Part shown: positions 18,995-27,512 of the stretch, piece after piece | How the letters are laid out: each line of letters begins with the position of its first letter | Numbering within the stretch: position 1 is the stretch's first letter | NCBI GenBank assembly: GCA_963736425.1 | Contig: CAVTOX010000003.1 | Span: forward strand, 145,655 to 209,654 | From: Prado023 sp963736425 | Lineage (GTDB): Bacteria > Actinomycetota > Actinomycetes > S36-B12 > CAIYMF01 | Direction of reading: 5' to 3' | DNA: 64,000 nucleotides | Notes under the pieces: model-generated | What the model was told of the DNA's origin: nothing | Databases searched by the model: none | What the model saw: the letters and a program-made list of their open reading frames with translations, nothing else | Program-made: the position numbers and the translations under genes

Positions 18995-19909
18995 TTGAGC
19001 AACCGCACCGCGACGCCCGGCACCGGCACGCGTGTCCGGCGCGCGCCGAGCCAGGCGGCGGGCCGACGCGCGCCGAGGTCGCAGGTCCGCCGCCGGCGGA
19101 TGGGCTGCCTGGGGTCGCTGATGGTCAGCCTCGTTGCCTTCCTGGGTCTTGGCTTCGCGATCATGACCGGCGCCAGCTCCCTGGGCGGCGCCCTGACAGA
19201 CCCGATCGAGAATGGCCCGTCGGACATCTCGGGCACTCCTGAGGTCGAGGCCGTCGCGTGGAAGGGCGACCAACCCGAGTACGGGGTTGACCTCTCCTTC
19301 CCGCAGTGCGGCCGGACGTTCCGCTCGATGGACAACGGCTACGCGATCATCGGACTCGACGGAGGCATGCCCGACCGCCCCAACCCGTGCTTCGCCGCGC
19401 AATGGCGATTCGCCTCCCGGCAGGCCGGAGCCGCCGTCTACGTGAACACGGCCGACAGCAACAAGGGCGATCCGCTGAAGGTCGGCCGCCGAGCCGCGAA
19501 GGGCGACCTCAAGGAGCTGGCAGCCCAGGGCGTGCTCCCGGGGACCCCGGTCTGGTTGGACGTGGAGCTGCCTGAGGTGTGGCAGGGCTCGCAGGCACGG
19601 CACCGGGCCGTCCTCACCGAGCACCTCAGGGTCCTGGCTGAGGCCGGCTATCCGGTGGGCATCTACTCCGTGCCGGCCCTCTGGGAGGAGATCACCGGTG
19701 GCGCTGCGGTGGACGTCCCCACGTGGGTGGGGATCGGGACGGCCACCGCCGAGCGAGCGGCATCCACGTGCGGGCGCACCTCGTTCGGCGATCGCCAGCC
19801 CGCGATCGTCCAGCGCATCGGGACGGGAAGCGACGGCAAGTCGCTGGACCGCAACCTGACCTGCCCTGGCACGGACCTCACCGGACTCGTGCGCCCGAAC
19901 TCCCCCTGA
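18995..19909 (+). CDS. Membrane-anchored glycoside hydrolase-like protein (GH25-like TIM barrel)
   Basis: A secreted or membrane-anchored protein of about 304 residues with an Arg-rich N-terminus, one hydrophobic segment (LMVSLVAFLGLGFAIM) and an extracellular domain. The domain starts YGVDLSFPQCGRTF and has YAIIGLDGGMPDRPNPCF, AAVYVNTADSN, VWLDVELPEVW and YPVGIYSVPALWEEI. This is the pattern of actinobacterial glycoside-hydrolase-like proteins related to lysozyme GH25. The catalytic Asp/Glu pair would be in WLDVELPE. The TTG at 18995 is preferred because AGAGGGG lies just upstream; a GTG at 18959 is in frame but lacks one. Target polysaccharide is probably cell wall, by inference. Confidence 0.75.
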   Translation: MSNRTATPGTGTRVRRAPSQAAGRRAPRSQVRRRRMGCLGSLMVSLVAFLGLGFAIMTGASSLGGALTDPIENGPSDISGTPEVEAVAWKGDQPEYGVDLSFPQCGRTFRSMDNGYAIIGLDGGMPDRPNPCFAAQWRFASRQAGAAVYVNTADSNKGDPLKVGRRAAKGDLKELAAQGVLPGTPVWLDVELPEVWQGSQARHRAVLTEHLRVLAEAGYPVGIYSVPALWEEITGGAAVDVPTWVGIGTATAERAASTCGRTSFGDRQPAIVQRIGTGSDGKSLDRNLTCPGTDLTGLVRPNSP

Positions 19910-20006
19910 GGCAGCAGCACCACGCGGCCGAACGTCTCGCGGGGCCAGGAGCCGACCCGCGGCCATGCGTGGGCGGGCGGTGGGCCGACGCCCAGCCCCC
20001 GCCGGC

Positions 20007-20375
20007 TCAGCGGGCGTCAGCCGACCGCGGCAGGACCGCTGGAGCGATCCGGCACGAGTCCCCCTCGCCCACGGCCGGCGCCCGGTACCCAGCGCGCAGG
20101 TGGTCGTACCGAGGGGACGAGCGGGCCATCAGCCCGTCGACGTACCAGCAGCTCGGGATGACGGTGACGCCAGCCTCGTCGGCGGCGTCGAGGATGAACC
20201 GGGTGAGCCGGGAGGCGATCCCCTGCCCCTCGAACGCAGGGGCGGTGACCGTCCGGTAGATCTCCCACACACCGTCGGAGACGGCCAGCGACGCCCAGCC
20301 GACCTCGACGTCGTCGAGTGTGGCGACGTACGAGGCGTCGCTCACGCGGCGGACGGCGAATTCAGGATCAGGCAT
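20007..20375 (-). CDS. GNAT family N-acetyltransferase (short type)
   Basis: A 122-residue protein of the short GNAT family (PF14542-like). The acetyl-CoA binding loop is in VTAPAFEGQGIASRLTRFIL and the terminal segment VTVIPSCWYVDGLM is typical. Substrates for this group are generally unknown. It lies 45 bases downstream of the sigma/anti-sigma gene and in the same direction, so the two could be co-transcribed. Confidence 0.85.
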   Translation of the reverse strand: MPDPEFAVRRVSDASYVATLDDVEVGWASLAVSDGVWEIYRTVTAPAFEGQGIASRLTRFILDAADEAGVTVIPSCWYVDGLMARSSPRYDHLRAGYRAPAVGEGDSCRIAPAVLPRSADAR

Positions 20376-20420
20376 GGGCGAACCGTAGTCGCCCGGATCA
20401 GGAGCCGCACGGGAAGCCAG

Positions 20421-21179
20421 TCAGTCCAGCAGGCTGGCGATGCGGGCAGCCAACTCCGGCGGGACCACCGAGTCCGGGTCAGGTTCCGCGCTGATCGCCG
20501 TGCGCGTGGCGACCAGCGAGGCGTACAGGGGCGGGCATGTCCGGCACCCGGCGAGGTGCGACTCCAACACACGCGCACCCTCGGCGCCGAGCTCGCCGTC
20601 CAGGTAGTCGCTCACCTGCGAGCGAGCCTCCCAGCACCTCATCGGGACCCCTGTCCTGATCGGCGCATCGGCGGTGTCCGCCAACTGCGTCACGAGCATC
20701 ATCCGCCCGCGCCGGATCCGCTGCTTCGCGCCCGGCAACCCGACCCCCATGGCCTCAGCGACCTCCGCGGACGTCAGCCCCTGGGCGTCGTGCATGACGA
20801 CTGCGGTGCGGTAGATCGCCGGCATGTGTGCCAGCGCGTCGAGGAGGTCGTCGCGCTCCTCGGCGCGCTGGACGATCACCGACGCATCGACCGTGTAGGC
20901 GTCGTCGCGCCATCGAGCCTCCACCAGCTCGACGATGTCGTCGCTGGGATCCTCGCGACTGGCCCGCATCCGGTCCACCCAGAGGTTGTGCATGATCCGG
21001 CGCAGCCACGTGGCCAGGGATGACCGGCCGTCGAACGCCGCCGCCTTCTCCAGGGCCCGGACCATCGTGTCCTGGAGAAGGTCAGCGGCATCGTGCTCGG
21101 ACCCGGCGAGCATCCGTGCGTACGGGGCCAGGGCGACCGTCGCGGCGGGCAGCTCGGCGCGCAGCTCGTCGGGGTCCAC
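20421..21179 (-). CDS. ECF sigma factor fused to a C-terminal zinc-finger anti-sigma domain
   Basis: A 252-residue protein in one uninterrupted frame. Residues about 10-75 are sigma region 2 (HDAADLLQDTMVRALEKAA, ATWLRRIMHNLWVDRMR). Residues about 115-165 are region 4 (LDALAHMPAIYRTAVVMHD, GLTSAEVAEAMG). After a short linker comes a zf-HC2 anti-sigma module: CWEARSQVSDYLDGELG, then HLAGCRTC with the H-x3-C-x2-C zinc ligands (residues 208-215). Sigma and anti-sigma are normally separate neighbouring genes, so the fusion suggests a self-inhibited, perhaps redox-responsive, factor. The start is GTG. Upstream and co-directional is a small DUF2892 membrane protein. Confidence 0.88.
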   Translation of the reverse strand: MDPDELRAELPAATVALAPYARMLAGSEHDAADLLQDTMVRALEKAAAFDGRSSLATWLRRIMHNLWVDRMRASREDPSDDIVELVEARWRDDAYTVDASVIVQRAEERDDLLDALAHMPAIYRTAVVMHDAQGLTSAEVAEAMGVGLPGAKQRIRRGRMMLVTQLADTADAPIRTGVPMRCWEARSQVSDYLDGELGAEGARVLESHLAGCRTCPPLYASLVATRTAISAEPDPDSVVPPELAARIASLLD

Positions 21180-21210
21180 GGGTCCGGAGCCTAACGGCCC
21201 GGGCGCCGGC

Positions 21211-21417
21211 TCAGTTCTTCGCGACAGGGCAGGTGTTGATGCCGAACACCCGGTACAACGGGCAGAAGCCGACGGCGGCGGTGACGAGCAGGATCGCTCC
21301 GACCACCAACAGCGCGACGAACGTCACCCCCGAGCCGATCGCGAATGCGCCCAGCAGGGCGGCGACGCCGACAACAGCGCGGATGATTCGATCGACGGTG
21401 CTCTCGTTGGCCTTCAT
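21211..21417 (-). CDS. DUF2892 (YgaP-like) small membrane protein
   Basis: A 68-residue protein with two hydrophobic helices (IIRAVVGVAALLGAFAIG and VALLVVGAILLVTAAVGF) ending in the CPLYRVFGINTCPV motif. This pair of cysteines is typical of the DUF2892 membrane domain, which is often found alone or fused to rhodanese. A strong GAGGAGG precedes the ATG. It is 31 bases upstream of the sigma/anti-sigma fusion gene, which makes a thiol- or sulfur-stress link possible, though unproven. Confidence 0.88.
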   Translation of the reverse strand: MKANESTVDRIIRAVVGVAALLGAFAIGSGVTFVALLVVGAILLVTAAVGFCPLYRVFGINTCPVAKN

Positions 21418-21631
21418 GGTTCCTCCTCAGGAGTGCGTCGGTGTGACGCTTCAACTCTGAGACGCATGCGCCACCGTCAGGGATACTGGATCACAGTGTG
21501 AGTGTCGTCACATGCGTGCAATCGGGTGCCCCGACACACCCACGATCGCAACGACTCCCCTGCACCGCTAGGTGACATCCGGGGTCTACACTTGCTCCAA
21601 GATCGACTCATACCCTCACGAAAGGCACACC

Positions 21632-22030
21632 ATGGATTTCAACTCGACCAGCTTCTGGGACGTCCTCCTGTGGAGCTTCTGGTTCTTCATCGTCATCTCT
21701 TGCATCTTCATCTGGATCCGGGTGGTCATCGACCTGTTCAGTGACCACACGATGGGCGGCTTCGCCAAGTTCCTCTGGGTCCTGTTCCTCATCCTCCTGC
21801 CCTGGCTGGCTCTCTTCGTCTACCTGATCGCACGCGGCAAGAGCATGGGCGAGCGCCAGATGGCCGCCATGACTGAGGCGCAGGCACAGCAGGAGAAGTA
21901 CATCCAGGGAGTTGCCGCCAAGACCAAGACGCCGGCCGATCAGATCGCCGACGCCAAGGGCCTTCTGGACTCCGGGGCCATCACCCAGGCGGAGTTCGAC
22001 GCCCTGAAGGGCAAGGCTCTCGCCTCCTGA
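21632..22030 (+). CDS. PLDc_N / SHOCT two-domain membrane protein
   Basis: A 132-residue protein with two N-terminal transmembrane segments (LLWSFWFFIVISCIFIWI and LWVLFLILLPWLALFVYLIA, PLDc_N-type), a charged linker and a C-terminal SHOCT motif (IADAKGLLDSGAITQAEFDALKGKAL). SHOCT domains are short helical oligomerisation modules. The architecture is common in actinobacteria and its function is unknown. The ATG at 21632 follows AAAGG; an earlier in-frame GTG at 21572 is not supported by the family. A strong terminator follows at 22044-22080. Confidence 0.86.
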   Translation: MDFNSTSFWDVLLWSFWFFIVISCIFIWIRVVIDLFSDHTMGGFAKFLWVLFLILLPWLALFVYLIARGKSMGERQMAAMTEAQAQQEKYIQGVAAKTKTPADQIADAKGLLDSGAITQAEFDALKGKALAS

Positions 22031-22043
22031 TATCCGCACCTCC

Positions 22044-22080
22044 AGAAGGGCCCCGAGACGCACGTGCTCGGGGCCCTTCT
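22044..22080 (+). terminator. Strong hairpin terminator after the SHOCT protein gene
   Basis: A perfect 14-bp stem (AGAAGGGCCCCGAG pairing with CTCGGGGCCCTTCT) with a 9-base loop begins 13 bases after the stop codon. It lacks a clear T-run, as is usual for GC-rich actinobacteria. Confidence 0.85.
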
Positions 22081-22167
22081 GCATTCCCCGGTGGGTATCT
22101 GCTCGCGACGCGCCGGACGGACGGATCGGAGACGCGGGGGCCCTGTCTACATGACTAGACTCACCCC

Positions 22168-22938
22168 ATGACCGCCGCCACCGCAGAGGAACTCGACGCA
22201 CTGATCGACGCCGGGGAGGTCGCGAGCATCCTCGGGCTCGCGCACCGCAACAGCGTCTCGACCTACCGCAGCCGCTACCTCGACTTCCCCGTCGGCCGCC
22301 CGGCACCGGGTGGCGGTCGCAGTCGGCTGTGGACCCGCGAGGAGATCCTCGCGTGGCACCGCGACTTCCAGGCCCGCCAGAGAGCGGCCAGCGACCAGCC
22401 GAGCGCCCGCCTCGAGGATCTGGTCCTGGCCACCGTCCGCCTGCTCGTGGCCAACCCGGGGCAGGAGATCAGCATCCGCCAGATCGCTGCCGAGGCCGGC
22501 GTCGCCCACTCGGACCTCTACCGGTACGCGACCTCCAAGGACCAACTCGTGGACCTCGCGATCGCGCGTGTCGAGGAGTCCGTCGGCACGGCCATACCTG
22601 CGGACTACGACGTTCTGGTCAACAGCCTGGAGACGCTCCTGGAGCGGACGCGCGCGGCCACGGGCGCCATGCGCGTGCTGACGGATCAAGCCCTCCAGGG
22701 GAAGCTGGGCACGCCCAACGCCCCGCTCCCGATCAACACCATCGCCGACGTCATCGAGAGTCATCGGGCCGACGAGCGTCTGTCCTCATCGGTCGACCCG
22801 CGCGTGCTGTCGGCATGCATCGCGTCACTCACCTGGGGCCTGAACGTCCTGGAATCCCGCTGGCTGGAGGCACTCGATCTCGACGAGATCCCGAACGACC
22901 AGGTCGCGACGGTCATCCGGGCGATGCTCACGGCCTGA
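22168..22938 (+). CDS. TetR-like regulator with an additional N-terminal AlpA-like DNA-binding domain
   Basis: A 256-residue transcription factor. Residues about 10-70 look like a MerR/AlpA-type winged helix (LIDAGEVASILGLAHRNSV ... RSRLWTREEILAWHRDF). Residues about 83-130 are a TetR helix-turn-helix (SIRQIAAEAGVAHSDLYRYA, SKDQLVDLAI). The rest is a TetR-like ligand and dimerisation domain. Two DNA-binding domains in one polypeptide are unusual. The gene is preceded by a terminator and faces the convergent pxpC, so it stands alone. Its ligand and operator are unknown. Confidence 0.82.
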   Translation: MTAATAEELDALIDAGEVASILGLAHRNSVSTYRSRYLDFPVGRPAPGGGRSRLWTREEILAWHRDFQARQRAASDQPSARLEDLVLATVRLLVANPGQEISIRQIAAEAGVAHSDLYRYATSKDQLVDLAIARVEESVGTAIPADYDVLVNSLETLLERTRAATGAMRVLTDQALQGKLGTPNAPLPINTIADVIESHRADERLSSSVDPRVLSACIASLTWGLNVLESRWLEALDLDEIPNDQVATVIRAMLTA

Positions 22939-22985
22939 GGCGCCGCGGCACCGATCCCGCGCCGACCTGGGGGCGCGGGGTGCGA

Positions 22986-23858
22986 CTATCCACCCAGCCC
23001 CTGAACCCGGACGACGGCCGGTGCGGCGGGGTCCGGTGCGTCCCCGGCGTCGATGACCTCCACGTGCATGACCTCGCCGACTCGCATCTGGGCCCAGGCG
23101 CCGAGATCGGCCGTGGCGACGACGCCTGCGATCGGGTAGCCCCCCATCGTGCCGGCGTCCGGCCCGAGCAGCATCCAGTCGCCAGACGGCAGGACCTGCA
23201 CGGCCCCGGGCAGGACCCCGAGCGAGGGCAGGTCGGATCGGACCTGGGTCGCGGCGCCCTCCAACCAGCCCGCGGTCAGGCGCACACCGATCCGGGAGGA
23301 CTCCAGCACACGGACGTCGCAGGTGCCGACGCGCAGGTGCGGCCCCGGGACCACGCGCACCCCGGAGCCTCGTTCCGGGGCCCGGACGAAGTCCCCCGCC
23401 GTCCCTGACGTGCAGGTCTCCGCCAGCGGCAGCAGGTCCCCGATCCCCACGGGCGCCGGTCCGATGGGTCCGAGCAGGCAGCTGGATCGCGACCCGAGCA
23501 CCGGCGTGGGCTGGAACCCCCCAGCCACGCTGAGGTAGGCGCGGCCCTCGGCGTGGACCTCCACCCGCGCACCACCAGGCACGTCCAGGGCAGTCCAGCT
23601 GGCAGTTGGCCGACCGTCGACGGTCACCGTCGCGCGCCCGGTGACCGCGCAGGTCATGGGCCGGTCCGGCACCACCTCGATCATTCCGACGACCTCGAGG
23701 GAGGCCTGCTCGATGGTCCCACCCACCAGGGCGGTCGCAGCGGCATGCGCGTCCCGATCGAAGGCGCCCGAGACCGGTACACCGCTCTCGACGTGGCGGC
23801 GCCCCGAGTCCTGGAAGAGGCCTGACCCGGACAGCCCCACCACGAGCAGGCCAGCCAT
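22986..23858 (-). CDS. pxpC: 5-oxoprolinase subunit C (biotin-dependent carboxyltransferase-like, KipA)
   Basis: PxpC works with PxpA and PxpB in the ATP-dependent opening of 5-oxoproline to glutamate. The protein (290 aa) begins MAGLLVVGLSGSGLFQDSGRRH at the ATG at 23858 and includes VSGAFDRDAHAAATALVG, GRAYLSVAGGFQPTPVLGSRS and LLGPDAGTMGGYPIAGVV, all typical of the AHS2/KipA family. It overlaps the stop of the fused pxpAB gene (TGATG). The neighbourhood makes 5-oxoprolinase more likely than urea carboxylase. Confidence 0.9.
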   Translation of the reverse strand: MAGLLVVGLSGSGLFQDSGRRHVESGVPVSGAFDRDAHAAATALVGGTIEQASLEVVGMIEVVPDRPMTCAVTGRATVTVDGRPTASWTALDVPGGARVEVHAEGRAYLSVAGGFQPTPVLGSRSSCLLGPIGPAPVGIGDLLPLAETCTSGTAGDFVRAPERGSGVRVVPGPHLRVGTCDVRVLESSRIGVRLTAGWLEGAATQVRSDLPSLGVLPGAVQVLPSGDWMLLGPDAGTMGGYPIAGVVATADLGAWAQMRVGEVMHVEVIDAGDAPDPAAPAVVRVQGLGG

Positions 23859-25423
23859 CAGTGAACCTCGACGAACTCGACACGGTCGCCGACACGCAGA
23901 AGGGCGGGATGCTCGGCGAAGACGTCGAACAGCGCGGCGGCGGTGGTGCCGATGAGCTGCCACCCGCCAGGGGTCGCCGACGGGTAGATGGCGCACATCT
24001 GGGCGGCCAGGGCGACCGATCCACGGGGGACCCTCGTGCGCGGGTCGGCTCGGCGTGCGACCGCAGCGAAGATCGGGTCGGTGCTGGTCAGGTACCCGAA
24101 GCCCGGCGAGAAGCCGATGGCCGCGACGGTCCAGATCGCGGCCCCGTGACGGCGCACGACCTCGGCGGCGGGAAGGCGGAGCATCTCGGCGACGTCGGCC
24201 AGGTCGGGGCCGTCGTATCGGGTGGGGATCCTGTGGAGCCGGGCAGGAACAGGTTGCTGATGGTCGATTCGGTCGGTCGCATCGACCGGAGGCCACTGAT
24301 CCAGCAGGACGCCACGAGGATCGGGGCGATCAGTCGGGCGTTCGAAGGCCACCAGCACACTCGCCAGACCCGGGACGACCGACGCCTGTGGCCACCGCCG
24401 GCGTGCCCGAGCAGCCACGCGCAGCACCCACTGGGTGCCCGGTGCCTCGCGTCCGGGTGGCTCCACCAGCAGCGCCCGGTCCCCGAACGGCAGGATCGTC
24501 AGCGGATCGGCCCCGGCCTCGGCCCCGCCCTCCCCCTCGCCTCGGGCCTCCCCCTCGCCTCGGGCGGCTGGGGCTCCTGTCGCTGGACTCTCCAGAGCGG
24601 GGACCGCGAGCAACCGCTGCGACGTCGATGCCCGTCGACGCACCTGCGCGTGTCCACCTGGGGCGATCACCTCCCAGCCACACGCCTTCAGTGCCGCCCG
24701 TATCGCCTGAGCCGCCGCAACCGCACCCGGGGTGTCCCCATGGACGCAGAGCGAGTCCACCTCGACCGCGACTCGGGGCCCGTCCACCGGGTCGACGTTG
24801 CCACCAGCGAGGTCCAGGGCCTGGGCGACCATCGAGCGGATGTCCGCCAGGACGGCGCCCGGCTGGGTGCGTGGCACCAGTTGCCCAGTGCTCAGGTAGC
24901 CGCGGTCGGCGAAGCCCTCGGCGATGATCACCAGGCCGTGACGCGCTGCGAGGTGTGCCAGCTCCCCGCCCGGCTGGGTCACCAGCGCCACTCGGTGCCC
25001 GAGGGCGTGCTCGGCGCCGAGGACCGCGTCGGCCACCACCTGTGCGGCAACGGGATCGTGCACCGCCTCGTTGTAGAGCGAGCCGTGGGCCTTGACATGG
25101 GCCAGCGTGGCGCCCTGACGCTCAGCCTCGTGGGCGACCACGAGGATCTGCTCGACAAGGTCCCCGACCACATGCGAGCGCGCCGACACGTCGCGGTGGA
25201 GCACGGCCAGGTGCGAGGCCCTACCGAAGCCGACGCGGTCCCGGTACGAGGGATGTGCGCCGATCGCGACCCCGCGTCGCGCCGCCGCAGCAACGACGCG
25301 TTCCAGCACCGCACCCCCACCGGCATGCGCGCCGGTGGCGAGGTTGGCCGACGTCACAATCTCCAGCAGCGCCTCGTCGTCACCGACGCCCTCTCCCATG
25401 TCGGCGTTCAGGTCGATCCGCAT
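23858..25423 (-). CDS. Fused 5-oxoprolinase subunits A and B (PxpA-PxpB)
   Basis: One 521-residue protein joins two normally separate subunits. Residues 1 to about 255 are PxpA (LamB/YcsF family): MRIDLNADMGEGVGDDEAL, ATGAHAGG, GAHPSYRDRVGFGR, AHVKAHGSLYNEAV and EVDSLCVHGDTPGAV. A low-complexity linker rich in Gly, Glu and Ala at about 270-300 follows, encoded by short tandem repeats at 24531-24570. Residues about 300-521 are PxpB (KipI/AHS1): ILPFGDRALLVE, WTVAAIGFSPGFGYL and CAIYPSATPGGWQLIG. ATG 25423 is chosen since GGGTGG precedes it; a GTG at 25432 is also in frame. PxpC follows with overlapping codons. Confidence 0.9.
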   Translation of the reverse strand: MRIDLNADMGEGVGDDEALLEIVTSANLATGAHAGGGAVLERVVAAAARRGVAIGAHPSYRDRVGFGRASHLAVLHRDVSARSHVVGDLVEQILVVAHEAERQGATLAHVKAHGSLYNEAVHDPVAAQVVADAVLGAEHALGHRVALVTQPGGELAHLAARHGLVIIAEGFADRGYLSTGQLVPRTQPGAVLADIRSMVAQALDLAGGNVDPVDGPRVAVEVDSLCVHGDTPGAVAAAQAIRAALKACGWEVIAPGGHAQVRRRASTSQRLLAVPALESPATGAPAARGEGEARGEGEGGAEAGADPLTILPFGDRALLVEPPGREAPGTQWVLRVAARARRRWPQASVVPGLASVLVAFERPTDRPDPRGVLLDQWPPVDATDRIDHQQPVPARLHRIPTRYDGPDLADVAEMLRLPAAEVVRRHGAAIWTVAAIGFSPGFGYLTSTDPIFAAVARRADPRTRVPRGSVALAAQMCAIYPSATPGGWQLIGTTAAALFDVFAEHPALLRVGDRVEFVEVH

Positions 25424-25626
25424 GCCACCCACGGACTCACGCCCTCGCCTGGGGGCGATCGGGCGCGCGCGGTGCGGTGGCGTGCAGCGCGGTCATGCGG
25501 ACTCCTCCCTGGGCTCTCACGGCCGGTCGCGCCCAGCATGGCCGCGCGGCGCCGACCGGTCAACGTGGCACCCGGCCGCGTGTGCCGCACCCCTCGCTTG
25601 TCAGCCTCCCGTCCTAGAGTGATCCC

Positions 25627-27369
25627 GTGACAGCCATCCCGCACACGAGTCACCCGCACCCCTTGCTGGAGCAGGCGGGAGTCCCCGCGTGGGTGCCGCG
25701 CGCGCATGCGGCCGCAGCCGTCGGCACGGCGGTCATCAGCCCGGACGGGACCCTGCTGTGGGCCAATCAGGCCATGCTCGACCTGGTCCAGGCGCCGGTG
25801 GACGAGATCGTGGGCCGGACCGTGACCGAGTTGGTGCAGGAGGCGGACCGCGACCGCTTGGGCGAGGCATTCACCGCCCTGGGCGACCAACCCGTGTCCA
25901 TGGCGCGGGTCCACGGGCCGACCCCCGGCAGCTGGCTGCACGTGTCGCTCAGCCTGCTCGACGCAGACGTTGATCGGGAGCCGGCAGTCCTCGCCCAGGC
26001 CGTCGACGTCAGCGCCTCAGTCCAGTCGCAGGTCTCGCTCGAGGTGATGAGCGAGAACGTGCTGGATGTCGTCACCCTGATCGACGACAGCGGTCGGATC
26101 ACCTGGGCGTCGCCCTCGGTCCGGGCTGCCCTCGGCCCGGACTCGGACTCCGCCGAGATCATCGGACGCGAGATCACGACTCTGATCGCCCCTGAGGACC
26201 TCACCGGGTTCGCCGACGCCCTGGCCGGTTCCGAACCCGGCCAGGAGCCCACCACGCGTACCGTGCGGTTCCGCTCGAGTTCGGGGGCCTACCGCTACAT
26301 GTCGGTCACGGCCCGCCCTGTCGCCGATGCCGGAACCGGGCGCCGCACCGCCATCGCCATGCGCGACGTGACCGAGGAGCTGCGGGCCAAGCGCGAGTTG
26401 GCGCGCAGCGAGGAGCAGTTCCGGATGGCCATGCTCGGCGCACCCGAGGGCATGGCGGTCACCGACTCCCAGGACCGGATCGTGCAGGTCAATCCCGCGC
26501 TGTGCGAGTTGCTCGGGACCTCGTCCCAGTCGCTCATCGGGCACCGGTTCCGGGAGTACATCCCCGAGGAGGAGCGCGAGCAGGTGGACCAGTGGCGCCA
26601 GCGCCTGCTCTGGGGCAACATCGCGATCGAGCGGTGCAAGCACCGGCTGACCAGCACCACCAGCCAGGTCTGGGTCGACCACTCCGTGGGCATCATGCGC
26701 GACGACCTGGGCAACCCCGCGCTCTTCGTGCACCAGTTCGCCGACCGCACGGCCGCCCAGCGGCTGGAGGCCGACCTGACCTACGCCGCCAGCCACGACC
26801 TGCAGACCGGCCTGGCCAACAAGGAGTCCCTCAAGACCCGACTGACCCAGCGCCTGGGGATGCCACCGGAGTCCGCAAGCACCGTGGGGGTGCTCTTCTG
26901 CGACGTCGACAACCTCAAGCCCATCAACGACAGGTTCGGCCACCTCGTCGGCGATGCAGTGATCTCCGCAGTGGCCAATCGGCTCGAGCGGGCGGTGCGT
27001 CGCCAGGACGAGGTTGCCCGGTACGGCGGGGACGAGTTCTTCATCGTGCTCGACCACTGCACCTCCGTCGAGGAGTTGGCTCTGGTCGCCCGAAACGTGC
27101 AGAAGGCCGCGAGCCACCCCGTCGAGACGTCCATGGGCGCCATCGATGTCAGCATCTCGGTCGGGGCCGTCCTGGCAGAGGCCACCGCGGAGACCGACGA
27201 CGCGCTTCGCCGCGCTGATGAGGCGCTGTACCGCGCCAAGCGTTCGGGCGGGAACCGGATCGACGTCGAGGGACTCGTCCGAGGGCTGATCGCGCTTCGG
27301 GTGCGTGCGGATCACAGACCGGCGAAATGTCGCGTAATGGGTGGTTCCGACCGCAGGAATGCCTCGTGA
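25627..27369 (+). CDS. PAS-PAS-PAS-GGDEF diguanylate cyclase (copy 1)
   Basis: A 580-residue soluble protein predicted to make cyclic di-GMP. Three PAS-like domains occupy about residues 25-130, 135-250 and 260-375, and the GGDEF domain about 390-560. The active site is RYGGDEFFIVLD (about residue 467). The product-inhibition I-site RxxD is present as RRQD nine residues before it, so the enzyme may be feedback-controlled. The usual DxLTGL motif is DLQTGL. The segment from about residue 245 to 315 is nearly identical to that of the protein at 35927-37675. The GTG start follows the divergent pxp operon. Confidence 0.9.
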   Translation: MTAIPHTSHPHPLLEQAGVPAWVPRAHAAAAVGTAVISPDGTLLWANQAMLDLVQAPVDEIVGRTVTELVQEADRDRLGEAFTALGDQPVSMARVHGPTPGSWLHVSLSLLDADVDREPAVLAQAVDVSASVQSQVSLEVMSENVLDVVTLIDDSGRITWASPSVRAALGPDSDSAEIIGREITTLIAPEDLTGFADALAGSEPGQEPTTRTVRFRSSSGAYRYMSVTARPVADAGTGRRTAIAMRDVTEELRAKRELARSEEQFRMAMLGAPEGMAVTDSQDRIVQVNPALCELLGTSSQSLIGHRFREYIPEEEREQVDQWRQRLLWGNIAIERCKHRLTSTTSQVWVDHSVGIMRDDLGNPALFVHQFADRTAAQRLEADLTYAASHDLQTGLANKESLKTRLTQRLGMPPESASTVGVLFCDVDNLKPINDRFGHLVGDAVISAVANRLERAVRRQDEVARYGGDEFFIVLDHCTSVEELALVARNVQKAASHPVETSMGAIDVSISVGAVLAEATAETDDALRRADEALYRAKRSGGNRIDVEGLVRGLIALRVRADHRPAKCRVMGGSDRRNAS

Positions 27370-27512
27370 CCTGCCATGTTGACGCATCAGGAATGCCGTG
27401 GCGTGTGAAGTCAATGCGTCTGAATGCGTGATGATATGCCCGACATGTTGTGTTGGCGCACATGATCCATTACCGTGCGCCATGACGCGATTACTCTCTG
27501 AGAGGGGGCGGG

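Noticed and set aside
24055..24927. Long plus-strand open frames opposite pxpAB and in many other places
   Set aside because: They are shadows of minus-strand genes in GC-rich DNA, with Arg/Pro-rich translations and no family features.
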